From the IMG/VR virus record IMGVR_UViG_3300025910_000001, positions 1-63,206 of that record: a stretch of 63,206 bases of DNA; one strand, written 5' to 3'. This document shows, piece by piece, positions 41,247 through 47,828 of this stretch. The notes below the pieces were generated by a model. That model saw only the letters and a program-made list of their open reading frames with translations, did no database searches and was not told the DNA's origin. Each line of letters starts with the position of its first letter. Position 1 is the first letter of the stretch. Both the position numbers and the translations under genes were made by a program. Source of the stretch: a virus.

Positions 41247-42289
41247 GCTGCCTCCGGTGCCGGTGGAGCAGCCCGCCTGGCCATCTCCTCTGGCTGCTTG
41301 CTGTCGATGTACTCGCGCTCCTCGGCGGCAGTCGCCGTTGGCTCGGGCTGCCGAGACTGCTCTAGCAGCTGCCGCTCGAGCCACGCCTTCCTCTCGTTGT
41401 ACGACTTGCGGACATCCTTGAGCAGCGCCGTCCCGTTGAACTCCTTTAGCTCCGGCATCAGGTTCGAGAGGGCCTCGAGAGACTCGGCGTTCCGGATCCT
41501 GGATAGGGTACCGGTGATCCTGGAGTCGACGGTCGGCTGCGATTCGACCGGCATGACCACCGGTCGCGCAACCGGAGCAACACCATCCATCAGCCACCCG
41601 TAGATCTTCCGCGCGACGTTCTGTCCGGGCTTCTCGAACAGATCGCCGATGTCGATCACGCCATCGAACCTCGTCTTGGTGATCCTGAGCGAGTGCGTCT
41701 GGTCCAGGTCTCCGACCAGATCGAACTCGTACTCCATCCCCTCGCGCTGGATCGCGGCGAGGCCGACCTTTTCGATCGTCGTCTTGCCGTTGACCGTGTT
41801 CTGCACGTACTCCATCTTGACGCGCAGCGTGGCGATGAGATGCCCGTGGCACCCCAGCATCGTCTCGACGAGCTCGTTGTGCTTCGGGGTAATCTCGCGC
41901 CAGGCCGTCCAGCTGTTACCGCCGCGAGCCGCCGCGTTGTCCTTCTGCTCGAGGGCGCCGCCCTTGCCGTACCACGCCTGGCTCAGGCTGTCGACGATGA
42001 TGATGTCGTAGCCAGCGCGCTCGGCCTCGTGGATCTTGTCGACGTACGCCAGCGGCGAATAGGACTCGAGCACGTCGGTATCGAAGTCGAACCTGCGGCC
42101 GTACTTCGATGCCGAGCCGTGTTCGGTGTCGATGAGACAGACGCGGCCATCACCCTGCTGAAGCTCGCGCATCATCGCCGCGATCGCTGTGGCGATGGAG
42201 AGTGCCGTGAACGTCTTGCCGTAACCGGCAAGGGAGCACAGCGCGAGCCGTAGCTTGCTCTGTTCCTTGACTGCTTTTTGGAAAGCCAT
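41243..42289 (-). CDS. RecA-fold ATPase (Sak4-like recombination protein)
   Basis: 348 residues. Walker A is SLAGYGKTFT (about 19-28) and Walker B is YDIIIVDSLSQAW (D100), with a RecA-like core of about 230 residues. The proline- and glutamine-containing C-terminal tail (from about 245) is variable. Proteins of this style replace Erf/Red-beta annealases in many phages and work with SSB on single strands. The SSB-like gene just upstream and the nuclease downstream support this role. Confidence 0.82.
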   Translation of the reverse strand: MAFQKAVKEQSKLRLALCSLAGYGKTFTALSIATAIAAMMRELQQGDGRVCLIDTEHGSASKYGRRFDFDTDVLESYSPLAYVDKIHEAERAGYDIIIVDSLSQAWYGKGGALEQKDNAAARGGNSWTAWREITPKHNELVETMLGCHGHLIATLRVKMEYVQNTVNGKTTIEKVGLAAIQREGMEYEFDLVGDLDQTHSLRITKTRFDGVIDIGDLFEKPGQNVARKIYGWLMDGVAPVARPVVMPVESQPTVDSRITGTLSRIRNAESLEALSNLMPELKEFNGTALLKDVRKSYNERKAWLERQLLEQSRQPEPTATAAEEREYIDSKQPEEMARRAAPPAPEAA

Positions 42290-42301
42290 CGAGAGCTCCG
42301 A

Positions 42302-42784
42302 TCAAAAAGGAATATTGTCGTCGGCGCCAGGAGCATTCGGATGTCTGCCGTTGCCCGACGGGGTTTCCTCTGCCTCGTTGAACCACGAGTCCACGTTTGC
42401 GGTGAGCTGGTTCGTGGCTGCGGCCAACGGCGGAGCCTCGTAGCCGATCGAGCCGACCGAGATCCACTCGCTGACCTTGCCAGTCTCCGGGTTGTCGTAG
42501 CGCGCGATGCGGACCTTGAACGGGACGACCTTAGCTGCCTTCATGACGTCGTCGACGAACGTTCCGATCGTCTTGCCCTGCCAGCCGAGCGCCATCAGGT
42601 CGCGCTTCGTGTAGCGGATCGACTCGGCCTTGAAGTTGCCGTTGTACGGCACCTGGATGCCAGTCTTCGGCCCCTCGCCGATTTCCATCGTCACACGGAC
42701 GGCAGGCTTGCCGCTCTTGGTGTCGGTGCCGTACTCCGCCTTGACTGCCTTGCCTCTGAAATCGCCTTCGAAGAGATTGCTCAT
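42302..42784 (-). CDS. ssb: Single-stranded DNA-binding protein
   Basis: 160 residues from the ATG at 42784. The N-terminal 110 residues have the strand pattern of an OB fold (FRGKAVKAEYG, AVRVTMEIGEG, VVPFKVRIARYDN). The tail is flexible and ends in ADDNIPF, closely matching the acidic tip by which SSBs recruit partners. The neighbouring RecA-fold ATPase fits. It binds exposed single strands in replication and recombination. Confidence 0.82.
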   Translation of the reverse strand: MSNLFEGDFRGKAVKAEYGTDTKSGKPAVRVTMEIGEGPKTGIQVPYNGNFKAESIRYTKRDLMALGWQGKTIGTFVDDVMKAAKVVPFKVRIARYDNPETGKVSEWISVGSIGYEAPPLAAATNQLTANVDSWFNEAEETPSGNGRHPNAPGADDNIPF

Positions 42785-42874
42785 GTTGGTGTTCCTTGTT
42801 TGCGTTGTTGTTTCCGTCGGTGCACATCTGGGTCGCCAGCCCACAGCGAGGCGGTGCAGATCGCGGATGTGCGG

Positions 42875-43075
42875 TCAGCCCGTGCAGGTATTCAGGCAAG
42901 TGAATCGCGGGCAGGTCGTGCCTTGACCCTGGGTTCTGCAGCCCTGCGTGCAGGCGCCGGCCTCGGAGCAGATCTGATTGTCGCTATCCCCAAGACCGCC
43001 ATGCACGACTGTCAGGTCGGTCAAGGCTCTGATCGTCTCACTTGAGATCGTGAGTCGCCTGTTGGTTCGCTTCAC
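42875..43075 (-). CDS. RiPP-precursor-like peptide 1, Cys/Thr-rich core
   Basis: 66 residues. The leader ISSETIRALTDLTVVHGG has the [L/I]-x-x-[E/Q]-x-IR-x-[L/I] pattern and ends in a double glycine (26-27). This is the form of class I lanthipeptide-like precursors that I associate with Bacteroidota and Myxococcota. The 39-residue segment after GG has six cysteines (36, 42, 46, 55, 60, 64) and nine Ser/Thr. Cys plus Ser/Thr is the raw material for lanthionine rings. No modification enzyme or exporter is visible in the phage, so maturation would need the host. It shares MKRTN and 16 identical bases at its start with precursor 2. Confidence 0.72.
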   Translation of the reverse strand: MKRTNRRLTISSETIRALTDLTVVHGGLGDSDNQICSEAGACTQGCRTQGQGTTCPRFTCLNTCTG

Positions 43076-43233
43076 TGGACTTCACCACCCTTCACGGGTG
43101 GCGGCCAGCACGTCGACTTCTCTGGCTTGGTGTCGACATCGGTCTGCCCCCCGCCGACGACGAGATCGAGTCCCGTGATGACCCGGATCGTCTCGCGCGC
43201 GAGATTGATTCGTTTGTTGTTGGTTCGCTTCAT
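43072..43233 (-). CDS. RiPP-precursor-like peptide 2
   Basis: 53 residues with the leader NLARETIRVITGLDLVVGG ending at residue 28, plus a short core (25 residues) with one cysteine (C42), several Thr and Ser, and a Pro-rich part (STCWPPPVKGG). The leader aligns with those of its neighbours at the ETIR and VxGG positions. ATGA overlap with precursor 1. It is a likely duplicate that has diverged in its core, as expected for RiPP families. Confidence 0.68.
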   Translation of the reverse strand: MKRTNNKRINLARETIRVITGLDLVVGGGQTDVDTKPEKSTCWPPPVKGGEVQ

Positions 43234-43240
43234 GATGAGC

Positions 43241-43393
43241 TCAGCGCGGTGGCGTATCCGGCCAACACGGCTTGAACGAGTCCGGGATCGGGTTCGTCCA
43301 GGTGTCGATGACGACTCCGCCGACGACATCGCGGAGCTCCAGAGTCCGAAGATGACGAATCATCTGGCTATCCAGTTTCAGTTTTCTCCTCAC
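43241..43393 (-). CDS. RiPP-precursor-like peptide 3
   Basis: 50 residues from a GTG at 43393 with a perfect AGGAGG five bases before it. The leader LDSQMIRHLRTLELRDVVGG ends at residue 26. The core contains TWTNPIPDSFKPCW, with one cysteine and Pro/Trp. The core resembles the C-terminal part of precursor 2 in having Cys-Trp-Pro. GTGA overlap with the upstream membrane protein gene. Confidence 0.65.
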   Translation of the reverse strand: MRRKLKLDSQMIRHLRTLELRDVVGGVVIDTWTNPIPDSFKPCWPDTPPR

Positions 43394-43587
43394 ACTGTCC
43401 TCCTGGTTGATAGCCCCGCATCGACCGCAGAACAGGGGGACGGCGGAACACTGCCGGCGGACCACGGCCGATGCGGGAAATCGAGTAATCGCGCTCGGTG
43501 CTCGTGGAGCGGACCGATTGCGTAGCGGATGACGGCGATCGTCAGGGCGCCGCAGAGCCAGCCGGAGAGGAAGATGATGGTGGTCAT
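43390..43587 (-). CDS. Small membrane protein (65 aa), upstream of the RiPP-like trio
   Basis: The ATG at 43587 (ATGA overlap; another ATG lies nine bases upstream) gives an N-terminal hydrophobic segment (IIFLSGWLCGALTIAVIRYAIG), then a polar, Pro/Ser-rich tail with one more cysteine. Directly upstream of the peptide genes, it might be an immunity or export helper, but only position suggests it. Confidence 0.5.
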   Translation of the reverse strand: MTTIIFLSGWLCGALTIAVIRYAIGPLHEHRARLLDFPHRPWSAGSVPPSPCSAVDAGLSTRRTV

Positions 43588-43832
43588 GGCGACCATCCGG
43601 TGCGGATGAGGGCTTCGGCTTCGGCGTCACGTTCTCGGTCAGTCTGTCCGTACGAATCGCTAAGCGTCATCCACGCGTTCCATGCGAGTGAGATAGCGGT
43701 CTCGCTTCGTATGCCGAGGGCGCTGGCGGCCGATCCGTAGGACCACTCCATCGACTTCCAGCCACCGCTCGCCGCGATCGCGCAGATCAGCGCTGCCTCT
43801 TCGCGCACCTTCTTGCTGTATCGCTTCTTCAT
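43584..43832 (-). CDS. Hypothetical protein (82 aa)
   Basis: Basic start (KKRYSKKVREEAALICAIAAS), then an alanine/serine-rich helical domain (GSAASALGIRSETAISLAWNAW). Unrecognised. Coupled on both sides. A small nucleic-acid-binding role is possible from its basic start. Confidence 0.5.
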   Translation of the reverse strand: MKKRYSKKVREEAALICAIAASGGWKSMEWSYGSAASALGIRSETAISLAWNAWMTLSDSYGQTDRERDAEAEALIRTGWSP

Positions 43833-44023
43833 CTCACCAGCTCCTCGAGTCTCTGCTTGTAGTCACCGAGCTTCATCGTCCTGTCAGCCAGCATCTCCTG
43901 CACCACGCCGCGCAGCTGGCGCAACACAACCAGCTCTCGGCAGGCGCGGACGAGCGACCAGGTCTCCGGGAACTGGGCGAACGCGATGGCGATCTCGTGG
44001 TCGGAGAGGGGGAGGGTGGTCAC
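43829..44023 (-). CDS. Small helical protein (64 aa)
   Basis: The GTG at 44023 overlaps the upstream stop (GTGA), which sets the start. Helical throughout (SDHEIAIAFAQFPETWSLVRACREL, GVVQEMLADRTMKLGDYKQRL). Unrecognised early phage protein. Confidence 0.5.
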   Translation of the reverse strand: MTTLPLSDHEIAIAFAQFPETWSLVRACRELVVLRQLRGVVQEMLADRTMKLGDYKQRLEELVR

Positions 44024-44343
44024 GACGGCCTCGCGAACAACTTGCCGAGGTGGATCTCGGTTCCGATGCACGCCCACGCGTAACAGAACTCGGACCAATC
44101 ATCGCGCGCGTCCTCTTGCTGGTCGTACTTGCAGACGTCGCAGACGCTATCGTCCGCAGCGACATGGCCTCCGCACTTCGAGCACGGGTAGCAAAGCGGA
44201 AGCCCCATGAGCGCAAACTCGGGGTCACGGCAGATGTAGCAGCTCTTGCTGTGGACCGTGGTCGTACTGCGTTTGCTCGGGTCGGCAAGGCCCTGTTCGA
44301 GCATCCAGTACGCGGGGTCATCCTTGCGCATCGGGACGCTCAC
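44020..44343 (-). CDS. Zinc-finger protein (107 aa)
   Basis: The GTG at 44343 forms the GTGA overlap with the upstream gene. Cys pairs CYICRD, CYPCSKCGG and VCDVCKYD give at least two four-cysteine zinc ribbons in the middle third. N- and C-terminal parts are helical (DPAYWMLEQGLADP). Possibly a DNA- or RNA-binding regulator. Confidence 0.6.
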   Translation of the reverse strand: MSVPMRKDDPAYWMLEQGLADPSKRSTTTVHSKSCYICRDPEFALMGLPLCYPCSKCGGHVAADDSVCDVCKYDQQEDARDDWSEFCYAWACIGTEIHLGKLFARPS

Positions 44344-44714
44344 GGCTTGATTCCGTTCCGTGCGTTCCACGTCGCTGCGACGTGGTCGCGAACGAGCCTC
44401 CGGTCGTCACGTGAGACGTACTTGCCAGTCAGTGGCTCTGTGCCGAGCGCTCTGACGCAGTCGTTGTATAGGTGCATGTGCTCACCACCAGCAGGAGCCG
44501 AGTCTCGTAGCGCTCGGATTTGGTCGTCAGTGATCGTTTCGCCGGTGACCTTCGAGGTCAGGGGCCCGCCCCGGGCGTTGATGGCTTCGGCGATGCGCTC
44601 GCGGGATTCACGATCTCCGGTAAGCGCAAGTCGCTCGATGCGCATGCCGAGCCATGACGGTCTGCTTCTCTCTTCGCGGATTTGCTCATCAGTTAATGAA
44701 TCAGCGGTAATCAC
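44340..44714 (-). CDS. Protein with repeated TDEQIR motif (124 aa)
   Basis: Contains two copies of a helical unit beginning SLTDEQIRE and TITDDQIRALRDSA, the first ending RIAEAINARGG. The same unit (ITDEQIRR .. AVAINARHT) makes up most of the 50-residue gene at 45732-45884. I recognise the motif as common in phage small proteins, but its role is unknown to me. Confidence 0.6.
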   Translation of the reverse strand: MITADSLTDEQIREERSRPSWLGMRIERLALTGDRESRERIAEAINARGGPLTSKVTGETITDDQIRALRDSAPAGGEHMHLYNDCVRALGTEPLTGKYVSRDDRRLVRDHVAATWNARNGIKP

Positions 44715-45412
44715 CCTTCACCTCCCTCTTCCTCCTCGGGCTCCATGTCCAACGTCTCGTCAGGATCAACCACCGGACCGCTCTGAACCGGCTCGCTGTG
44801 AACGTCCGGCATCTCGACCAGCGGCTTGCCGTCCACCTGTGGAACGTCGATGGCCTCGCTCTGATCGAACTTCTCGTCCACCGCGTACACGGCCGCGGTC
44901 AGACGCTGCGCTACTACCGCGTAGCTCTCGCCGGAGACCGTCACGGTGACCCGCTCGATCGAGGCGGTCATCCGCGGGGCCAAGGCGGCAGTGAGTTCGC
45001 GGCGGAGCGATGCGTTTTCTGCCCTCTGAGAGCCGGCGTCAAGTGCCATCCGGTCGCGCTGCGCCACGAGCACGCGTGCGGCGTTGCGGTTCGTCTCGAG
45101 CTTCGTCTGCAGCGCGACACACACGCCTTGCGCTGCAGCCAGCTGCCTCTGCAGCGCAAGGACCTCACGTGCGTGGCGATACTCGCTCTCCGAGTAGTCG
45201 CGGCAGATCGCCTTGACGTGCTCGCTCGAGCCGAGCAGAGCCCAGAGCTGCTCGTGGTGCTGGGCCGCGCCAGCCGCTACATCCTGCAGATCCTCGCGTT
45301 CGCAGAGATGAGCCGGAGGAACGGTGGTCGGGCGAGCCGGAGGGAAGTAGTAGCCCGCTGTGACGGTGCGCGGCTCGTCGTCGGGGTGGAGCTTGACGAT
45401 GGAGGTCGTCAT
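44711..45412 (-). CDS. Coiled-coil protein with acidic tail (233 aa)
   Basis: Residues 45-145 are helical with coiled-coil character (REVLALQRQLAAAQGV, AENASLRRELTAALA). A compact segment around 150-180 includes TVTVSGESYAVV. The C-terminal 25 residues are extremely acidic (DPDETLDMEPEEEEGGEG). The acidic tail could mimic DNA or bind a basic partner. Unrecognised. Confidence 0.55.
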   Translation of the reverse strand: MTTSIVKLHPDDEPRTVTAGYYFPPARPTTVPPAHLCEREDLQDVAAGAAQHHEQLWALLGSSEHVKAICRDYSESEYRHAREVLALQRQLAAAQGVCVALQTKLETNRNAARVLVAQRDRMALDAGSQRAENASLRRELTAALAPRMTASIERVTVTVSGESYAVVAQRLTAAVYAVDEKFDQSEAIDVPQVDGKPLVEMPDVHSEPVQSGPVVDPDETLDMEPEEEEGGEG

Positions 45413-45657
45413 GCCGCCCCCTGCATCCGGTGCTCCGGTCCGAGCACGAGGACCGTCACCCCATGAAACCGTGCGTGAGCGGTCAGCCAGTGGACTCCGC
45501 CGCGTGCCCCGGACTGCGGCGTGACCACGAGCTGGCGAGCGATCAGCTTGAGCTGGTCGTCGGTGGTCGTCTCGATGTGGATGAGGTTCTCGGACAGCGA
45601 GGCGCTGCGAACGCCGAGATCCCTGAACGCAGTGAGCAGTGCTTGAAGTTTTTCCAT
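45409..45657 (-). CDS. Hypothetical protein (82 aa)
   Basis: The ATG at 45657 follows AGGGGAGG by nine bases. Alpha/beta-looking (QALLTAFRDLGVRSASL, IHIETTTDDQLKLIARQLV, FHGVTVLVLGPEH). Unrecognised. The 74 bases upstream of it (45658-45731) hold no gene. Confidence 0.55.
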   Translation of the reverse strand: MEKLQALLTAFRDLGVRSASLSENLIHIETTTDDQLKLIARQLVVTPQSGARGGVHWLTAHARFHGVTVLVLGPEHRMQGAA

Positions 45658-45731
45658 TATCTTTGACCTCCCCTTAGGTCGTTGTCCTGAACCGTTGTCG
45701 CAACGCTCTGCGAGAGCGCTCCGGGAACAGC

Positions 45732-45884
45732 TCAGGTGTGGCGGGCGTTGATGGCGACGGCGCAGCGCGCGCGAGCTGAGTGGTCTCCGGCTAGCGCCGA
45801 GCGAACATCGAGCGCCATTGAGCCCCACAGGACGAGCAGCCTGCGGATCTGCTCGTCCGTGATCGTGTCGGCGGTGACCTTCAC
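45732..45884 (-). CDS. TDEQIR-motif peptide (50 aa)
   Basis: Product reads VTADTITDEQIRRLLVLWG and ends CAVAINARHT. It is a single copy of the unit that is repeated in the gene at 44340-44714. The GTG overlaps the upstream stop (GTGA). The start and end match the motif boundaries, which supports a real gene. Confidence 0.6.
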   Translation of the reverse strand: MKVTADTITDEQIRRLLVLWGSMALDVRSALAGDHSARARCAVAINARHT

Positions 45885-46171
45885 GGGCGCGCCCCCTTCG
45901 ATGAGAGCCAGCGCACCGCCGCGATCTTGTCGTCCGCGGAATGCGAGTTCAGGTTGTTAACGATCGATCGTGCGAACGCCTTGAGCGATAGCCCGTCGCC
46001 GCGTGACCGATGCAGCGCCTTGATGCGCTTGCTCGGCACGAAGCGATTCGGCTTGCAGCTACGACCGGTGCCGGGCGTTCCAGCAGGAGATACCGGAGCG
46101 CGATCGTCCTGCTTCATCTTCAGCACGTCGCGGTACAGGTCGACGAGCACGTCAACGCTCGTCACAGTCAC
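45881..46171 (-). CDS. Small basic hypothetical protein (96 aa)
   Basis: N-terminal helix (VDVLVDLYRDVLKMK), a Gly/Pro linker, then a basic part (PNRFVPSKRIKALHRSRGDG) and a helix (KAFARSIVNNLNS). Nucleic acid binding is possible. GTG start coupled to the upstream gene. Confidence 0.5.
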   Translation of the reverse strand: MTVTSVDVLVDLYRDVLKMKQDDRAPVSPAGTPGTGRSCKPNRFVPSKRIKALHRSRGDGLSLKAFARSIVNNLNSHSADDKIAAVRWLSSKGARP

Positions 46172-46509
46172 GATGCACGCTCCTCATCGCGGCTCACGTA
46201 CTGGCCGTCAGGGCCAAGCACGGACGCGCGGCGCGCTGCAAGCTCTTGCTCTAGATCGAGACGGCCGCGCTCGCGCGCAACCTCGCGAGCGAGCTCCTCG
46301 ATGGCTGGGCGAATGCGGCATGCGAAGTCGACGAGGATATCGGGCGCGTGGTCGGGCCCGACCATAACCGTCGAGGCGTCGATCTCGAGCACCTCGCGCT
46401 TTGTTGCGATCACAACACAGATCAGCGCTCGATCGTCTGCTGCATCGGACTGCATAGCCTCGATCACGTGCGCGCACGAGCGCGTGAATGTCCGCTCGGG
46501 GTCCTTCAC
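46168..46509 (-). CDS. Hypothetical protein (113 aa)
   Basis: Alternating strands and helices (RALICVVIATKREVLEI, STVMVGPDHAPDILVDFAC), then a charged helix (IEELAREVARERGRLDLEQEL) and a GQYVSRDEER tail similar to the tail of the TDEQIR protein. Unrecognised. Confidence 0.5.
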   Translation of the reverse strand: MKDPERTFTRSCAHVIEAMQSDAADDRALICVVIATKREVLEIDASTVMVGPDHAPDILVDFACRIRPAIEELAREVARERGRLDLEQELAARRASVLGPDGQYVSRDEERAS

Positions 46510-46736
46510 AAGGACACCTCCACCACAACCAGTCGCCTCGCCCTGGCCCGGCAGTCATCGGCGCGAGCGCGCAGCTTTCGCGCCTGGCTTACGTGCTTCG
46601 CCTCAACTGCCGCGATGTCGAGGCGGATCGCACAGTCGGTCCAGGCACCGATGGTGCCGAGGCCAAGCGCGACGAGAGAATCGTAAATGGCGAGCGCTGC
46701 TACGGGCGGCGCGGCGAGGAGCGTTGTGTCGAGCAT
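46506..46736 (-). CDS. First gene of the leftward early operon (76 aa)
   Basis: The ATG at 46736 is chosen because the leftward -10 element ends seven bases before it, so the mRNA should begin at or next to this ATG. In-frame starts further upstream lie inside the operator. The product is helical (TTLLAAPPVAALAIYDSLVAL, AVEAKHVSQARKLRARADD). Unrecognised; it could be an early regulator. Confidence 0.5.
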   Translation of the reverse strand: MLDTTLLAAPPVAALAIYDSLVALGLGTIGAWTDCAIRLDIAAVEAKHVSQARKLRARADDCRARARRLVVVEVSL

Positions 46737-46739
46737 GTG

Positions 46740-46754
46740 ATGCACTCTATGCAT
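46740..46754. promoter_or_regulatory. Operator site OL-proximal (ATGCA-N5-TGCAT)
   Basis: Palindrome ATGCACTCTATGCAT, with flanking bases extending the symmetry (TGATGCA..TGCATCA). It overlaps the -10 element of the leftward promoter, so a bound repressor would block transcription. The same 15-base pattern recurs at 46781, 47539 and 47569. Confidence 0.75.
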
Positions 46755-46772
46755 CACCGCCGATCACGTCAA
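46744..46772 (-). promoter_or_regulatory. Leftward early promoter
   Basis: On the - strand TTGACG (46767-46772) is followed by a 17-base spacer and TAGAGT (46744-46749). The start codon of the first gene lies seven bases beyond the -10, suggesting a leaderless transcript. It is flanked by two operator palindromes, one overlapping the -10. It would drive the whole leftward operon. Confidence 0.65.
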
Positions 46773-46780
46773 GCTAAATT

Positions 46781-46795
46781 ATGCACGACGTGCAT
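46781..46795. promoter_or_regulatory. Operator site OL-distal (ATGCA-N5-TGCAT)
   Basis: ATGCACGACGTGCAT, a near-perfect palindrome over the full 15 bases and extended by one base on each side (TATGCAC..GTGCATA). It lies eight bases upstream of the leftward -35. Together with 46740-46754 it forms a two-site operator. Confidence 0.75.
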
Positions 46796-46808
46796 ACGCG
46801 CGAACCGC

Positions 46809-46991
46809 CTAGGCTTTGCCGGCGATCTGCGCGGTCTGGACAAAGGTCTCGAATGTCCAGGCCACCGGAGCGAGAATTTCCTGCGCGCCAACTGTTTCCC
46901 TGAGGCAATCGACGATCTCGTCGAACTTCTCCGGGCACAGCTGCTGTAATCGACGACCTAAGGCGCCCCATTCTGTCAGCGCGGGATCCAT
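46809..46991 (-). CDS. Small protein between repressor and leftward promoter (60 aa)
   Basis: Product reads MDPALTEWGALGRRLQQLCP and ends TFVQTAQIAGKA. Mostly helical. The ATG at 46991 is chosen; a GTG 15 bases earlier is possible. Transcribed in the same direction as the repressor and located just before the leftward promoter. It could be a small immunity-region regulator. Confidence 0.45.
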   Translation of the reverse strand: MDPALTEWGALGRRLQQLCPEKFDEIVDCLRETVGAQEILAPVAWTFETFVQTAQIAGKA

Positions 46992-47072
46992 CGAGTCACG
47001 GTGCACCTATCGTGCGTCGACGGAAAGATGGTTGTGACAGATTCTTTCAGGCTGTACGGTGAGCGATGGCGC

Positions 47073-47513
47073 TCACTTATGCGTAATTCTACGTACGCCG
47101 CGAGATGGCGTTGGAGATGCAATCACCGCCTTCAGTCGCGCGAGCTGCGCGTCGCTCGGCCGGTCTGGCGGTGGGTGTCCATCCGACAGAGCACGCTCAG
47201 CGAACCCAAGCAGGACCGAGAACTCTCCGGGCTTCTTTTCGGCCAGCTGCGATCCGATTCTGCACCAGCGCTCATGCGATGCGTCACGGATCGAGACCAC
47301 CGGGTCCGGAATTCCGGGTAGTTTGTCCGCGAGTTTCCGGAGCGTTGTGTAGCTGACGTTGTGCCCTCGCTGTAGCACTCGGCCGATGGTCGTTTGGTGC
47401 ACACCGACGAGCTTTGCTGCTCGGTGCTGTCCGCCCACGGCCTTGACGGCCGCGCGGATGAGCTCTCGATAGCTCTCTTCAACAACAAGAGGCGTCTCGG
47501 CTGTGCCGGGCAT
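47073..47513 (-). CDS. HTH (XRE-like) repressor candidate
   Basis: 146 residues. Residues 24-55 (VKAVGGQHRAAKLVGVHQTT to IGRVLQRGHN) form a clear helix-turn-helix of the lambda-repressor/XRE type. The C-terminal half is helical and could mediate dimerisation; I see no LexA-like autocleavage site. It is transcribed leftward, divergently from the Cro-like gene, in the CI position of a lambda-like switch. It probably binds the ATGCA-N5-TGCAT operators and maintains lysogeny. Confidence 0.72.
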   Translation of the reverse strand: MPGTAETPLVVEESYRELIRAAVKAVGGQHRAAKLVGVHQTTIGRVLQRGHNVSYTTLRKLADKLPGIPDPVVSIRDASHERWCRIGSQLAEKKPGEFSVLLGFAERALSDGHPPPDRPSDAQLARLKAVIASPTPSRGVRRITHK

Positions 47514-47538
47514 ATCTCAACTATCTCATGGGATTGGG

Positions 47539-47553
47539 ATGCACCGCGTGCAT
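47539..47553. promoter_or_regulatory. Operator site OR-distal (ATGCA-N5-TGCAT)
   Basis: ATGCACCGCGTGCAT, extended to GATGCA..TGCATC. It lies five bases upstream of the rightward -35 and between the two divergent HTH genes. It may also control the repressor's own promoter, which must lie in the same interval. Confidence 0.75.
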
Positions 47554-47558
47554 CACGC

Positions 47559-47587
47559 TTGACTAGCGATGCACCACATGCATAAGT
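47559..47587 (+). promoter_or_regulatory. Rightward early promoter
   Basis: TTGACT at 47559-47564, then a 16-base spacer and CATAAG at 47581-47586 (or 17 bases and ATAAGT). The Cro-like ATG follows at 47596, so the mRNA would have almost no leader. One operator covers the spacer and -10; the other lies just upstream of the -35. Confidence 0.6.
47569..47583. promoter_or_regulatory. Operator site OR-proximal (ATGCA-N5-TGCAT)
   Basis: ATGCACCACATGCAT. It overlaps the spacer and -10 of the rightward promoter. An in-frame ATG of the Cro-like gene lies inside it, which is why I prefer the ATG at 47596 as start. Confidence 0.75.
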
Positions 47588-47595
47588 TGTTGCGC

Positions 47596-47826
47596 ATGAC
47601 CACTGCCCGCGAACTCGTCAAAGTGCTGCGCGAAAGGCAGGGGCTCAAACAGGGCCAGCTCGCCCGGAAGTGCGACGCGATCGATCGCGTAGGGGTTTGG
47701 CCGCAAAGCAAAATCTCTCGCATCGAGACCGGAAAGATGGAGCTAACCGTCGAGGATCTCGAGGTGATCGTCCGTGCACTGGGGACCACGATGCCTCAGT
47801 TCTTCCGCGCTCGGAGGGCCGCGTGA
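47596..47826 (+). CDS. Cro-like HTH (XRE) regulator
   Basis: 76 residues. RELVKVLRERQGLKQGQLAR and KISRIETGKMELTVEDLEVI make the standard XRE helix-turn-helix. First gene of the rightward transcript, in the Cro position. It has no Shine-Dalgarno site, in keeping with a leaderless mRNA. It likely competes with the repressor for the ATGCA-N5-TGCAT sites. Confidence 0.75.
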   Translation: MTTARELVKVLRERQGLKQGQLARKCDAIDRVGVWPQSKISRIETGKMELTVEDLEVIVRALGTTMPQFFRARRAA

Positions 47827-47828
47827 AT

